Below are positions 7,935-15,166 of a stretch of 21,255 bases of DNA, one piece after another. Positions within the stretch are counted from its first letter, which is position 1; the number at the start of each line of letters is the position of its first letter. The DNA comes from JABWBR01 sp036741235 (GTDB lineage: Bacteria > Bacteroidota > Bacteroidia > Chitinophagales > Saprospiraceae), in contig DAINSQ010000086.1 in NCBI GenBank assembly GCA_036741235.1, forward strand, positions 1 to 21,255. The letters are read 5' to 3'. A model generated the notes under the pieces. The model saw nothing but the letters and a program-made list of their open reading frames with translations. It was not told the origin of the DNA and searched no databases. The position numbers and the translations under genes were made by a program.

Positions 7935-9335
7935 ATGAAAAACGGAAAATTATTCCAATTGATACGCAAGCTCAGCCCGGCTGAACGGCAACAGTTCCAG
8001 GATTTTCTTCACTCGCCTTTTCACAATAAAAGAGAAGATTGCCTGCGGCTCTGGGCTGCCCTCGAAGGAATAAAGGAGGGCCCATTACCTGAGAAAGAAA
8101 GACTTTTTGAGAAGTCGTACCCCAATAGCCCTTATGATGACCAGCGTTTTCGCCTGTTGCAGAGCGCCCTGCTGGGACTACTGGAGTCCTTCCTCGTTCT
8201 TCAGGGGTTACGGCAAAACGAGTTGGAGCAGGAACTGATTCTTGTCAGAGAATACCGCAAGAGAGGGATGGAAAAGCATCTGCGAGGAGCCAAGCGCCGT
8301 GCGGAGAAACAGTTGGAAGGCCTGAAAACGGCAGATGCGCTAAGAGTGAAGCATGACATCGAAAAGGAAACCTTTTTGCTGGAAGCCCAGAAGAACCAGA
8401 TGGGCCCACTGGGTTATCAACCCTTGATCGACCTGTGGGACGAATACTACCTGGCCATGAAGCTCTACCAGGCCTGTTCGGCCAAATCGCACGAATCGGT
8501 CGCCAACACCCCTTATGACTACGGTCTGCTCGACGCCCTCTTAGAGCGAGCAGATTGGGAGCGGTATATGTCCATTCCCGCCATTTCCCTCTACTATCAC
8601 GGGTACTGGATGCGGGTAAGCCCAAAAGGAGAAGCGCATTTTGCCTCCTTTAAACGCGCCCTTCTGGAGCACGGCAATTCTTTTCCCCTGGCAGAGCGCA
8701 GGGACCTCTTCATGGTCGCTGCCAACTACTGCGCCCGCAAGTATAACGAAGGCCGAAATGACTATGCCAGGGAGTCGAACGAGATCTACAAGGCGGGGCT
8801 TGCTTGTGGCGCCTTCCTCGCACAGGGGCAGTTTAATCGCTTCACATTTCGCAATATCGTGTTAAATGCCCTGGTGGTGGGCGATTTTGAGTGGGCGGAG
8901 CAATTTATTGAAGATTACCAAACTTATCTGCCGTCCCATTTCCAGGAGGGCACGGTCAGTTTCACCCGGGCGCTGTTGGAATATCAGCGGCAAAACTACG
9001 GCCAGGCCTTGCAACTTCTGCAAAAGTCTGAATACGGCGACGTGGTGTTCAACCTGTCGGCCAGGGCCCTCCTGATCAAAATATACTACGAGACCGGCGA
9101 ATACGACCTGCTCGATGCCCATCTGGCCGCCATGCGCATCTTCATTCGCCGGCAAAAGAACCCGAGCTACCTCGAGGTCAACTACCGGCAATTGGTCTAC
9201 TTCGCACAACGCCTGCTCGAGTTGAACCCCTACGAACCGGGCGACAAAGCCAGGCTCCGGGAAGAAGTAATGGCAACCAAGGCCGTGGCTGAAAAAGACT
9301 GGCTGCTGCGGATGCTGGAAAAGACGAGCGATTAA
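7935..9335 (+). CDS. uncharacterised alpha-helical protein, possibly TPR-like
   Basis: A 466-aa protein that I do not recognise as a named family. It has no signal peptide and no membrane segment, so it should be cytosolic. The N terminus (KLFQLIRKLSPAERQQFQDF, then LHSPFHNKRED) reads like a conserved helical start. The middle (about residues 90-150) is highly charged with coiled-coil character. The C-terminal half contains helix-turn-helix pairs resembling degenerate TPRs, such as ALLEYQRQNYGQALQLLQKS, then ARALLIKIYYETGEYDLLDAHLAAM. No catalytic motif is visible, so a scaffolding or protein-binding role is the simplest guess. The ATG at 7935 follows a near-consensus promoter. It converges on the membrane-protein gene at 9365 with a 29-bp gap. 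Confidence 0.85.
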   Translation: MKNGKLFQLIRKLSPAERQQFQDFLHSPFHNKREDCLRLWAALEGIKEGPLPEKERLFEKSYPNSPYDDQRFRLLQSALLGLLESFLVLQGLRQNELEQELILVREYRKRGMEKHLRGAKRRAEKQLEGLKTADALRVKHDIEKETFLLEAQKNQMGPLGYQPLIDLWDEYYLAMKLYQACSAKSHESVANTPYDYGLLDALLERADWERYMSIPAISLYYHGYWMRVSPKGEAHFASFKRALLEHGNSFPLAERRDLFMVAANYCARKYNEGRNDYARESNEIYKAGLACGAFLAQGQFNRFTFRNIVLNALVVGDFEWAEQFIEDYQTYLPSHFQEGTVSFTRALLEYQRQNYGQALQLLQKSEYGDVVFNLSARALLIKIYYETGEYDLLDAHLAAMRIFIRRQKNPSYLEVNYRQLVYFAQRLLELNPYEPGDKARLREEVMATKAVAEKDWLLRMLEKTSD

Positions 9336-9364
9336 TGCCTCATTCCCATGTTGCTGATCTGTTT

Positions 9365-10270
9365 TTATTCAGCGTGCTGCCTGCCTTTTGTCCAATAAGA
9401 AGCAAGCTGGCGATTGATAGTTTCAGGGTCTTTGTCGGGGAATTGAGCTTCGTGGGTTAATTCATAGTCATAGTAATCTGCCGCTTCGTAGCTAAATTCA
9501 TCATCATCGAAATCTTCCGCTATTTTCAGGTAAAAATAAGGTTCGACAAATTCAATAAAAGCAACGTTTTTCCACATAATGGGCTTTTCATTTTGAAATT
9601 GAATATAGCGTTCATTCAATTTTACAATAAAAGAACCCGGCTCGAGTGATTTATACCAATCTACCAGCAGACGGATTATATCAATCAAAAAAATGAGTCC
9701 TACCATTCCCAGCATTACACCATATTCTGAATTTTTCGCCCTGAAGAATAACAATAAGGCGATCAACTCTATAGCGGCAAAGGGCAGGATAGCGGGCAAT
9801 AGTTTTCGGATAATTTTTTGAGTATCCGGCTTAATGATAGTTTCCCCTGGAATGGAAAATGCTGTATTTGGGGGTTCTACCTTGCGATTTTTAACTTCAT
9901 GGTATCGTTTTTCATACCAGTCGCGCGTAGCGCCGGAGGCTATTTCAAACATGCCGATGCGGTTCATAAGGCCGTAGCTCATTCTTTTTTTGCCAAGAAT
10001 CGATTCCAAAACGGTCAGATTATCCACATGCTCAATAACCCAGCATTTCCATTTTACCACAAAAAATGCCCACCACAGCCATGCGGACAGGGATGCAATG
10101 ATCATCATGGGTACACCCTTTTTTTCTTCAATTACAAGATGGAGCGCGGTAAAACCATCAGTAAAAAAATAAAGCATAACCCCGGCAAACAAAATATATG
10201 TGGGCGCCATAACGTATAAAATTCCAAGGTTTGCCGCTTTTTGCGGGCTTACTTTTTCGGTGGGGAACAT
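9365..10270 (-). CDS. uncharacterised four-helix membrane protein
   Basis: A 301-aa predicted inner-membrane protein of unknown function. Hydrophobic segments lie near the N terminus (LGILYVMAPTYILFAGVMLYF), then PMMIIASLSAWLWWAFFVV. After a soluble loop come two more, LLPAILPFAAIELIALLLFF and YGVMLGMVGLIFLIDIIRLLV. The C-terminal soluble part (last 90 residues or so) is strongly acidic, with a DDDE cluster and tyrosines, and may be cytoplasmic. The first ATG is at 10270. The frame stays open to a TTG at 10339, but that extension lies partly in the left arm of a MITE-like element, so I prefer the ATG. Base composition is more AT-rich by eye than the flanking long genes. No motif suggests an enzyme. 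Confidence 0.78.
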   Translation of the reverse strand: MFPTEKVSPQKAANLGILYVMAPTYILFAGVMLYFFTDGFTALHLVIEEKKGVPMMIIASLSAWLWWAFFVVKWKCWVIEHVDNLTVLESILGKKRMSYGLMNRIGMFEIASGATRDWYEKRYHEVKNRKVEPPNTAFSIPGETIIKPDTQKIIRKLLPAILPFAAIELIALLLFFRAKNSEYGVMLGMVGLIFLIDIIRLLVDWYKSLEPGSFIVKLNERYIQFQNEKPIMWKNVAFIEFVEPYFYLKIAEDFDDDEFSYEAADYYDYELTHEAQFPDKDPETINRQLASYWTKGRQHAE

Positions 10271-10306
10271 GGTGGAATCGGATTTTTTTGTGGTGTAATA
10301 GTAGTC

Positions 10307-10467
10307 AAGTATAGGAACTAAATAAATTGACAAAATCAAGCGCCGAGATTTTTTGGGCTAACAAAGCCATTTTTGAGGTTCAATGTAGCGCATCGGGCCA
10401 AAAAAAGGCTGATGTCAGCGCGAAAAAGATCAAGTTTAAAATGTCAATTTATTGAGTTCCCATACTT
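10307..10467. mobile_element. MITE-like element, 161 bp, with 26-bp terminal inverted repeats
   Basis: The left arm (10307-10332, starting AAGTATAGGAACT) and the reverse complement of the right arm (10442-10467, starting AAGTATGGGAACT) match at 24 of 26 bases. The 109-bp core has no coding capacity. I see no clear target-site duplication: the flanks are GTAGTC on the left and AATACT on the right. A non-autonomous element mobilised by a transposase elsewhere is the likeliest reading. A long imperfect hairpin of other origin is possible. It sits directly upstream of the membrane-protein gene. Confidence 0.6.
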
Positions 10468-10468
10468 A

Positions 10469-10487
10469 ATACTGCTTTGGGCAGTAT
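10469..10487. terminator. 7-bp hairpin downstream of the serine hydrolase gene
   Basis: ATACTGC and GCAGTAT form a perfect 7-bp stem around a TTTGG loop, about 50 bp past the stop codon of the minus-strand hydrolase gene. No T-rich tract follows on either strand, so the terminator role is uncertain. It abuts the right end of the MITE-like element. Confidence 0.35.
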
Positions 10488-10539
10488 ATTACGTGGTTTC
10501 GAAACGCAACCGCTAAACCAACTCAAAGCGCCCACAAAA

Positions 10540-11841
10540 CTACCTCCCCACCCGCTGCACAAACACCCGATCGCCCTGGCGGACGGACAGCACATACAAG
10601 CCGCGTGGCAATACCGAGACATCAAGCGTAAGCGTATTATACGACTGCCGTATCAATTGCCCCGTGGCGTCGTACAATGACACAGCAAATGGCGTCGACT
10701 CATCGGCGAGTTGGAGGTGGAAGACATCGGCGGCTGGGTTGGGATATACGTGTAAGCCTTTTTGGGGGGCAAGCCGATCGTTGGTGGCCGTAGCCGTGCA
10801 CATCACCTCGTTGAGGCGTTGCCAGATGCCGTTATTGAGCAGGTAAGAAATCAGCGAATTATCGGGGGCGTTACCCATGCGGATCATCACCAGATTTTGC
10901 GAGGGCACGACGTTGACAAACTGCCCGTTTTTGCCCATGGCGGCGATATTGTCGTCGGGGGCGTTGGGCAGCAGCTTGCCGTTGAAAACAAATTGCAGTC
11001 CGGGAACCATATAGGATTCCTTGCCGTTGAGCCACCACAGGTAGCCGTAAGACTTATTGAGGTCTTGCGAGGTATTCACCATATCGTCGAAATACTGCTG
11101 GTCGTGCAGGATCGTATCGGCGGCCCACACGCCGCGGTTGAGCGCCAGGAGCCCGAAGCGGGCCATGCTGCGGGCGTTGCTGAAATACACATTGTTGTAG
11201 CCCTGCGGCAGCCAGAGGCCCTTCATACCGATTTTATTGCGGAGGCGGCTATTGAAATACAGGCTGAAATTCTGCCCTGTTGCGCCCGCGATTACGTCGT
11301 CGAGCAGGGTATAGGGGCCGTTGTGGTAGGCCCAGCGCGTACCGGCGTCGGCCAGGTATTGCAGGCAGGCAGGATCGGTGCAATAGGGATCGTCAACGCC
11401 GTCGTCGAGGCCGCTGGTCATGGTGAGTTGGTTGCGCACGGTGATGAGGTTTTCTTTGTCGGGCGGGCAGGAGGTCCAGCCGGCGCCCAGGTAGGTAGCC
11501 GTCGGGTCTTCAAGCGACAGGTAACCTTCTTCCTGCGCGATACCCGTCAGGAAAGCCGTCAGCGTTTTCCCCGCCGAGGCCCAATACCAGATACTATCGC
11601 GGGTAAAGGCGTCAAAATACTGTTCGAGTACTATTTTGCCGTCTTTGAGTACGATGAAGGCTTTGGTATTTTCTGCGGCCAGGTAATCGTACAGTTCCGG
11701 AATGTTTTCAGCGCACCAGCCCAACGTTTCGGGCGACAGGGTGTCCCAGTCATTGCCGGTAAGCGGCGGGAAATAGAGGTTTTGAGCACGCCCCGCCAAA
11801 GCGGCCAGGCTGAGCAGTAAATAGAGTAGCGCTGTTTTCAT
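10540..11841 (-). CDS. secreted beta-lactamase-fold serine hydrolase with T9SS type A sorting domain
   Basis: A 433-aa exported protein. A signal peptide (MKTALLYLLLSLAALAGRAQ) is followed by a class C beta-lactamase/esterase-type domain and a C-terminal T9SS sorting domain. The catalytic S89-A-G-K92 tetrad gives the nucleophile and general base, and Y172-H-N174 is the YxN motif. G303-K-N-G sits where the family has its third (KTG or HxG) motif. The tail, from VYPNP at about 365 through LYDATGQLIRQ to LPRGLYVLSV, is a typical por-secretion type A domain that directs cargo to the cell surface. Likely activities are esterase, D-amino peptidase or amidase rather than antibiotic resistance. The same strand carries the response regulator gene 216 bp upstream, but co-transcription is uncertain. 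Family and secretion calls are strong; the substrate is unknown. Confidence 0.92.
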   Translation of the reverse strand: MKTALLYLLLSLAALAGRAQNLYFPPLTGNDWDTLSPETLGWCAENIPELYDYLAAENTKAFIVLKDGKIVLEQYFDAFTRDSIWYWASAGKTLTAFLTGIAQEEGYLSLEDPTATYLGAGWTSCPPDKENLITVRNQLTMTSGLDDGVDDPYCTDPACLQYLADAGTRWAYHNGPYTLLDDVIAGATGQNFSLYFNSRLRNKIGMKGLWLPQGYNNVYFSNARSMARFGLLALNRGVWAADTILHDQQYFDDMVNTSQDLNKSYGYLWWLNGKESYMVPGLQFVFNGKLLPNAPDDNIAAMGKNGQFVNVVPSQNLVMIRMGNAPDNSLISYLLNNGIWQRLNEVMCTATATNDRLAPQKGLHVYPNPAADVFHLQLADESTPFAVSLYDATGQLIRQSYNTLTLDVSVLPRGLYVLSVRQGDRVFVQRVGR

Positions 11842-12024
11842 GAAAATGCCTTTTTTGTTTGACGCTGGAATGGGGAAAAGGTTTAATTTGCGGCGTCCAA
11901 CAGTACAAAAGTCGCCCCTTCGCCGTTTTTTTCACGAAGGAAGGGAGGGTAAGAACATCCAATAGTCCCGTTTCGACTCCGCGCAACGAGCGGCACAGAT
12001 CGCACGGTCGCCCGCCCGGGATCT

Positions 12025-12052
12025 GACAACGGATAACCGGCAACCGACAACA
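12025..12052. repeat. 7-bp tandem repeat, four copies (GRYAACN)
   Basis: Units GACAACG, GATAACC, GGCAACC and GACAACA follow in phase. The array starts 5 nt beyond the stop codon of the response regulator gene (minus strand). The rest of the 11842-12057 spacer shows no gene. Confidence 0.65.
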
Positions 12053-12057
12053 GCGGT

Positions 12058-12756
12058 TCACCCAATCACAAAATGATACCCCACCCCTTTAATCGTCACA
12101 ATTTCGATAGAACTGTCGGCCTTCAGGTAATCGCGCAGTTTGGTGATATATACATCGAGGTTGCGGGAATTGAAAAAAGAGTCGTCGCCCCATATTTGGA
12201 GCAGGATATCGCGGCGGTTGACCACCTGGTGGCGGTTATCGCTGAGGATGCGCAGGAGTTCGGTTTCGCGATGCGACAATTTGCGGTTTTCGCTTTCGCA
12301 GTGTAGTTCGTATTTCCAGGGCAGAAAAGTATAACGGCCAATGGGAATGGGTTCGTTGGCGGGCGCCTCGGAAGTTTTACCCGGACGGGTGATTTGCAAC
12401 AGGTTTTGGATGCGGGCGATGAGTTCTTCCATGCTAAAAGGCTTGCGGATATAATCATTGCCGCCGGTCTGGAAGCCTTTTAACACGTCTTCGGTCTGGT
12501 TTTTAGCGGTCAAGAAAATAATAGGTATCCGAGGATTGCGCTGCCTGATCTCGGCGGCGACTGTGTAGCCGTCTTTGCGGGGCAACATAATATCGAGCAG
12601 GCAGATGTCGGGCTGAAAAGCTTCAAAAGCAGGTATTGCGCGAAGGCCGTCGGATACCATGCACACTTCGAAAGAGCGGCTTTCGAGGCTTTCTTTGACG
12701 ATACGGCCCAGGAAGGGTTCGTCTTCTACATAAAATACTTTAATCCGCTGGTCCAT
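12058..12756 (-). CDS. OmpR/PhoB-family response regulator
   Basis: A 232-aa cytosolic DNA-binding regulator. The receiver domain (about 5-118) has the acidic pocket E11-D12-E13, phospho-acceptor D55 in CLLDIMLPRKDG, T83 in FLTAK and K105 in YIRKPFS. All phosphorylation residues are present. The C-terminal winged-helix domain (about 138-230) shows LSHRETELLRIL, a region with VNRRDILLQIWGDD, then SRNLDVYITKLRDYL and the wing IVTIKGVGYHF. Its start overlaps the end of the histidine kinase gene by 17 nt, so the pair is translationally coupled and forms a two-component system. Phased TTAAC direct repeats upstream of the kinase gene and of the divergent GLPGLI gene are the natural candidate binding sites, since OmpR-type dimers bind direct repeats spaced by about one helical turn. 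Confidence 0.96.
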   Translation of the reverse strand: MDQRIKVFYVEDEPFLGRIVKESLESRSFEVCMVSDGLRAIPAFEAFQPDICLLDIMLPRKDGYTVAAEIRQRNPRIPIIFLTAKNQTEDVLKGFQTGGNDYIRKPFSMEELIARIQNLLQITRPGKTSEAPANEPIPIGRYTFLPWKYELHCESENRKLSHRETELLRILSDNRHQVVNRRDILLQIWGDDSFFNSRNLDVYITKLRDYLKADSSIEIVTIKGVGYHFVIG

Positions 12757-14245
12757 GTTTTGGTAAATAAACGGTAAAACAACTCCCCTGCCCGACTTCG
12801 CTTTCGAGCAATATGCGCCCTCCGTGTTGTTGCACTACTTCAGCCACGTAGCTCAATCCCAAACCGTGGCCTTTGGTGTTGTGCACGTCGCCGCTAGGCA
12901 CCCTGAAAAAACGCTCGTACACGCGCCTGCGGTAGGCGGGCGCGATGCCGATGCCTTTGTCGCGCACGGCAAGACTTATTTCATCGCTTTTTTCGCTGAG
13001 CGAAATCGCAATTTCAGGGTGTTCTTTGCTGTATTTCAGGGCATTGTCGACTAAATTATACACCACGCTGAGCAAATGCGAGCGGTCGCCGGTTACCTCA
13101 AAATGATCCCCATCTTCAATAAAATCGACCTGGGCCCGGGCTTGCTCAAATTGCAGTTTTAGGGAGTTAAGCACCTCCTGAACCAGCGCTCGCAGGTCAA
13201 ATGTTTCTCGTTGCAACGCCATGGCGTCCTGCTCGAAAATAGCCATTTTGAGCACTTTATCCACCAGCAAAGTCAACCTGCCGAGTTCATTTTTGGAAAT
13301 GTCAAGGTATTCGCGGGTCAACTGAGGGTTTTGCATGGCGTTAAAATCGCGCAAGGCCTCAATGGCTACGCTTACTGTGGCAATGGGTGTTTTGAGCTCG
13401 TGGGTGACGTTGCTGATAAAGTCGTTTTTTAGTTCGGCGAGCCGTTGCTGCCGGCGCAAACTTTTGAAAATAAACCAAAACGATAGCGAAGTAAGGGCTA
13501 CCAGCATCAGCGAAAATGCAGCTTGCGGGGCCACTCGGCGATACAGATAGCTTTGATAGGGGTTGATATTGGCGGCATAGCAATACTCCGGTGGAAAACC
13601 CGCAGGAAATATCGGGGTGCTGATGCCGGCACTTTCAGCCAGGGTATCGCCGATGGGCAAACGGTAGAGTTCAAATGGCAGCAAAATGCCGGCGTCAGCC
13701 AATGCGAGGGTAAAGCCGCGCCGGATGTCGTCGAGGCGCAGCGAATCTTCTTTGAAGGTAAAAGTCAAAGGGCCGTGCAGCGAATCGGCTTTTTTCTGCG
13801 CATTGGTTACCACCATCGACAATTGCCGGCGGTCGAGCTTCGCGATATTGCCGTCTTCATCAGCAGATATGAAAATACTGACCGTTGATTCCCGAATATT
13901 GTTAATTGTCTTGCCGTGGGCCGTATCCCCCAGCAATAACACCCTGTCCATTCCCACCGGCGGTGTCTTCATCGAAAAGTGGGGAATGCGGCCCGCTTGC
14001 GGCGATATCGCTACTTTTTTGATTACATTGGCCGTGTCGCCAGCGCTTTTTATACCCCGCTGTATGATCGAATCCTGCAAACCATAGACCACGTCTTTGA
14101 ATAAGCCGGAAACTTCTTTTTGCAACAAATCGCGCTCTTCCTGGTACACTTTTGTGAGCCAAACATACTGGAACACGAGCAGCAGGGCGATACTGCTGAT
14201 CATTAATGCCAGGGGGAGCCGCAATTTTCCTGATTGTAATTTCAT
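12740..14245 (-). CDS. membrane sensor histidine kinase
   Basis: A 501-aa inner-membrane sensor kinase partnered with the response regulator that overlaps its 3' end. TM1 lies at about residues 12-30 (LALMISSIALLLVFQYVWL). A periplasmic sensor region of about 210 residues follows, with no recognised fold, then TM2 at about 243-260. The dimerisation/phosphotransfer helix carries H282 in ISNVTHELKTPIATV. The ATPase domain has the N box with N401 (NLVDNALKYS), G1 D429-K-G-I-G, then ERFFRVPSG and GHGLGLSYV. All catalytic elements are intact. There is no separate HAMP domain: the linker from TM2 to the H box is only about 20 residues. The stimulus is unknown. Divergent transcription from a GLPGLI gene suggests an envelope signal. 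Confidence 0.95.
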   Translation of the reverse strand: MKLQSGKLRLPLALMISSIALLLVFQYVWLTKVYQEERDLLQKEVSGLFKDVVYGLQDSIIQRGIKSAGDTANVIKKVAISPQAGRIPHFSMKTPPVGMDRVLLLGDTAHGKTINNIRESTVSIFISADEDGNIAKLDRRQLSMVVTNAQKKADSLHGPLTFTFKEDSLRLDDIRRGFTLALADAGILLPFELYRLPIGDTLAESAGISTPIFPAGFPPEYCYAANINPYQSYLYRRVAPQAAFSLMLVALTSLSFWFIFKSLRRQQRLAELKNDFISNVTHELKTPIATVSVAIEALRDFNAMQNPQLTREYLDISKNELGRLTLLVDKVLKMAIFEQDAMALQRETFDLRALVQEVLNSLKLQFEQARAQVDFIEDGDHFEVTGDRSHLLSVVYNLVDNALKYSKEHPEIAISLSEKSDEISLAVRDKGIGIAPAYRRRVYERFFRVPSGDVHNTKGHGLGLSYVAEVVQQHGGRILLESEVGQGSCFTVYLPKHGPAD

Positions 14246-14313
14246 TGGCCGTTTGTTTGCGTTTTTTGACGCCGGTCAAAATTGCTCGAAATCCTTTGTT
14301 GCGCTTTTTTATA

Positions 14314-14321
14314 CAAAAATA
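14314..14321 (-). promoter_or_regulatory. minus-7 element of the histidine kinase operon
   Basis: Read on the minus strand this is TATTTTTG, an exact fit to TAnnTTTG, 68 bp before the kinase start codon. No TTTG lies at the minus-33 position, which falls next to the phased TTAAC repeats. This is compatible with activator-dependent autoregulation. Confidence 0.55.
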
Positions 14322-14350
14322 ACCCCCTTTAGCGTAATTAGCTCGCGCTA

Positions 14351-14386
14351 TTAACCTTAATTAACCTTAATTCAACAATGATTAAC
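14351..14386. promoter_or_regulatory. phased TTAAC direct repeats, candidate response-regulator operator
   Basis: TTAAC occurs at 14351-14355, 14361-14365 and 14382-14386, with the variant TTCAAC at 14371-14376. Start-to-start spacing is 10, 10 and 11 bp, one DNA turn each. The array lies between the divergent minus-7 elements of the histidine kinase operon and the GLPGLI gene. Spacing and position fit an OmpR-family regulator binding head-to-tail. The assignment to the adjacent regulator is inference. Confidence 0.6.
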
Positions 14387-14408
14387 GCCCATTGAAGAAG
14401 GCCGGCCA

Positions 14409-14416
14409 TAGCTTTG
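14409..14416 (+). promoter_or_regulatory. minus-7 element of the GLPGLI gene
   Basis: TAGCTTTG is an exact TAnnTTTG match 20 bp before the ATG at 14437. A good minus-33 TTTG is missing. The last TTAAC repeat (14382-14386) overlaps the place where it would be, as at an activator-dependent promoter. The predicted transcript start near 14423 leaves a very short leader. Confidence 0.65.
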
Positions 14417-14436
14417 CAGCAAAAAACAACACAACG

Positions 14437-15162
14437 ATGAAACAGGTATTGCTCGTAGTAGCCCTTTTGCTGGCCAACATGTATAAATACCTCGACAACC
14501 AGGGGGTGATTTTGTACGAACAAAAAATCAATATGCACCGCCGGCTCCCCGCCGACGATGAACAGGCCCGGCAGTTTATTCCCGAATTTCAGACTTCAAA
14601 AATGGAGTTGCTTTTTAATGAAATGGAATCGCTTTTCCGGTCTGTGGAGGAGGAGGAAGACGCCGATATCGACGATGAAGACGGAGGCGTGCGCATTATG
14701 ATCAAACGCCCCGAAACGATTATTTTCAGAAATATGGCCGAAAAACGCTCGGTGGAACAACGCGAGTTTTTGGGTAAAAAATACCTGATTGAAGGCGACG
14801 TCGCCCAGATCCCCTGGAAGATCACAGGCGAAAGCAAGGTGATACTGGGCTACCCATGCCAACGGGCTACCTACAACGATACTAGCCAAAACCGCAAGAT
14901 CGTCGCCTGGTTTACCGGTGATATCCCCTGCCCTTCCGGCCCCGAGTCGCTGGGCTCGCTACCCGGAATGATCCTCGAAGCCGATATCAACGACGGCGAA
15001 ATGGCATATACGGCCATTAAAATTGATAAAACACTGGATATCAAGGCACTGAAAGCGCCGACCAGCGGCAGAAAAATCACCGGCGAGGAGTTTAAAAAGA
15101 TGGTCGACGACCATTTTAAACAAATGGGCGGCGGAAGCGGCATCCGAATTATCCGCAATTGA
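14437..15162 (+). CDS. GLPGLI-family secreted protein
   Basis: A 241-aa protein of the GLPGLI family, Bacteroidota-specific envelope proteins named for a conserved motif. Here the motif is S174-L-P-G-M-I179 within LGSLPGMILEADI, preceded by VAWFTGDIPCPSGP. C141 (GYPCQRATY) and C165 could form a disulfide. The N terminus (MKQVLLVVALLLANMYKYL) is a hydrophobic export signal, though its cleavage site is unclear. An acidic run lies at 71-82. The ATG at 14437 was chosen over an in-frame TTG at 14392 because a minus-7 element lies between them and the signal peptide starts here. The function of the family is not established. Divergence from a two-component operon with a shared repeat operator suggests it is a target of that system and may belong to its stress or sensing circuit. 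Confidence 0.88.
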   Translation: MKQVLLVVALLLANMYKYLDNQGVILYEQKINMHRRLPADDEQARQFIPEFQTSKMELLFNEMESLFRSVEEEEDADIDDEDGGVRIMIKRPETIIFRNMAEKRSVEQREFLGKKYLIEGDVAQIPWKITGESKVILGYPCQRATYNDTSQNRKIVAWFTGDIPCPSGPESLGSLPGMILEADINDGEMAYTAIKIDKTLDIKALKAPTSGRKITGEEFKKMVDDHFKQMGGGSGIRIIRN

Positions 15163-15166
15163 CGCT

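Noticed and set aside
10271..10339. TTG start for the membrane-protein gene
   Set aside because: The extra residues come partly from the MITE-like terminal repeat, and TTG starts are uncommon in this group. It remains possible if the element created a new start.
10762..11820. 352-aa open frame antisense to the serine hydrolase
   Set aside because: The minus-strand product has a signal peptide, catalytic motifs and a sorting domain. The plus-strand frame has none of these.
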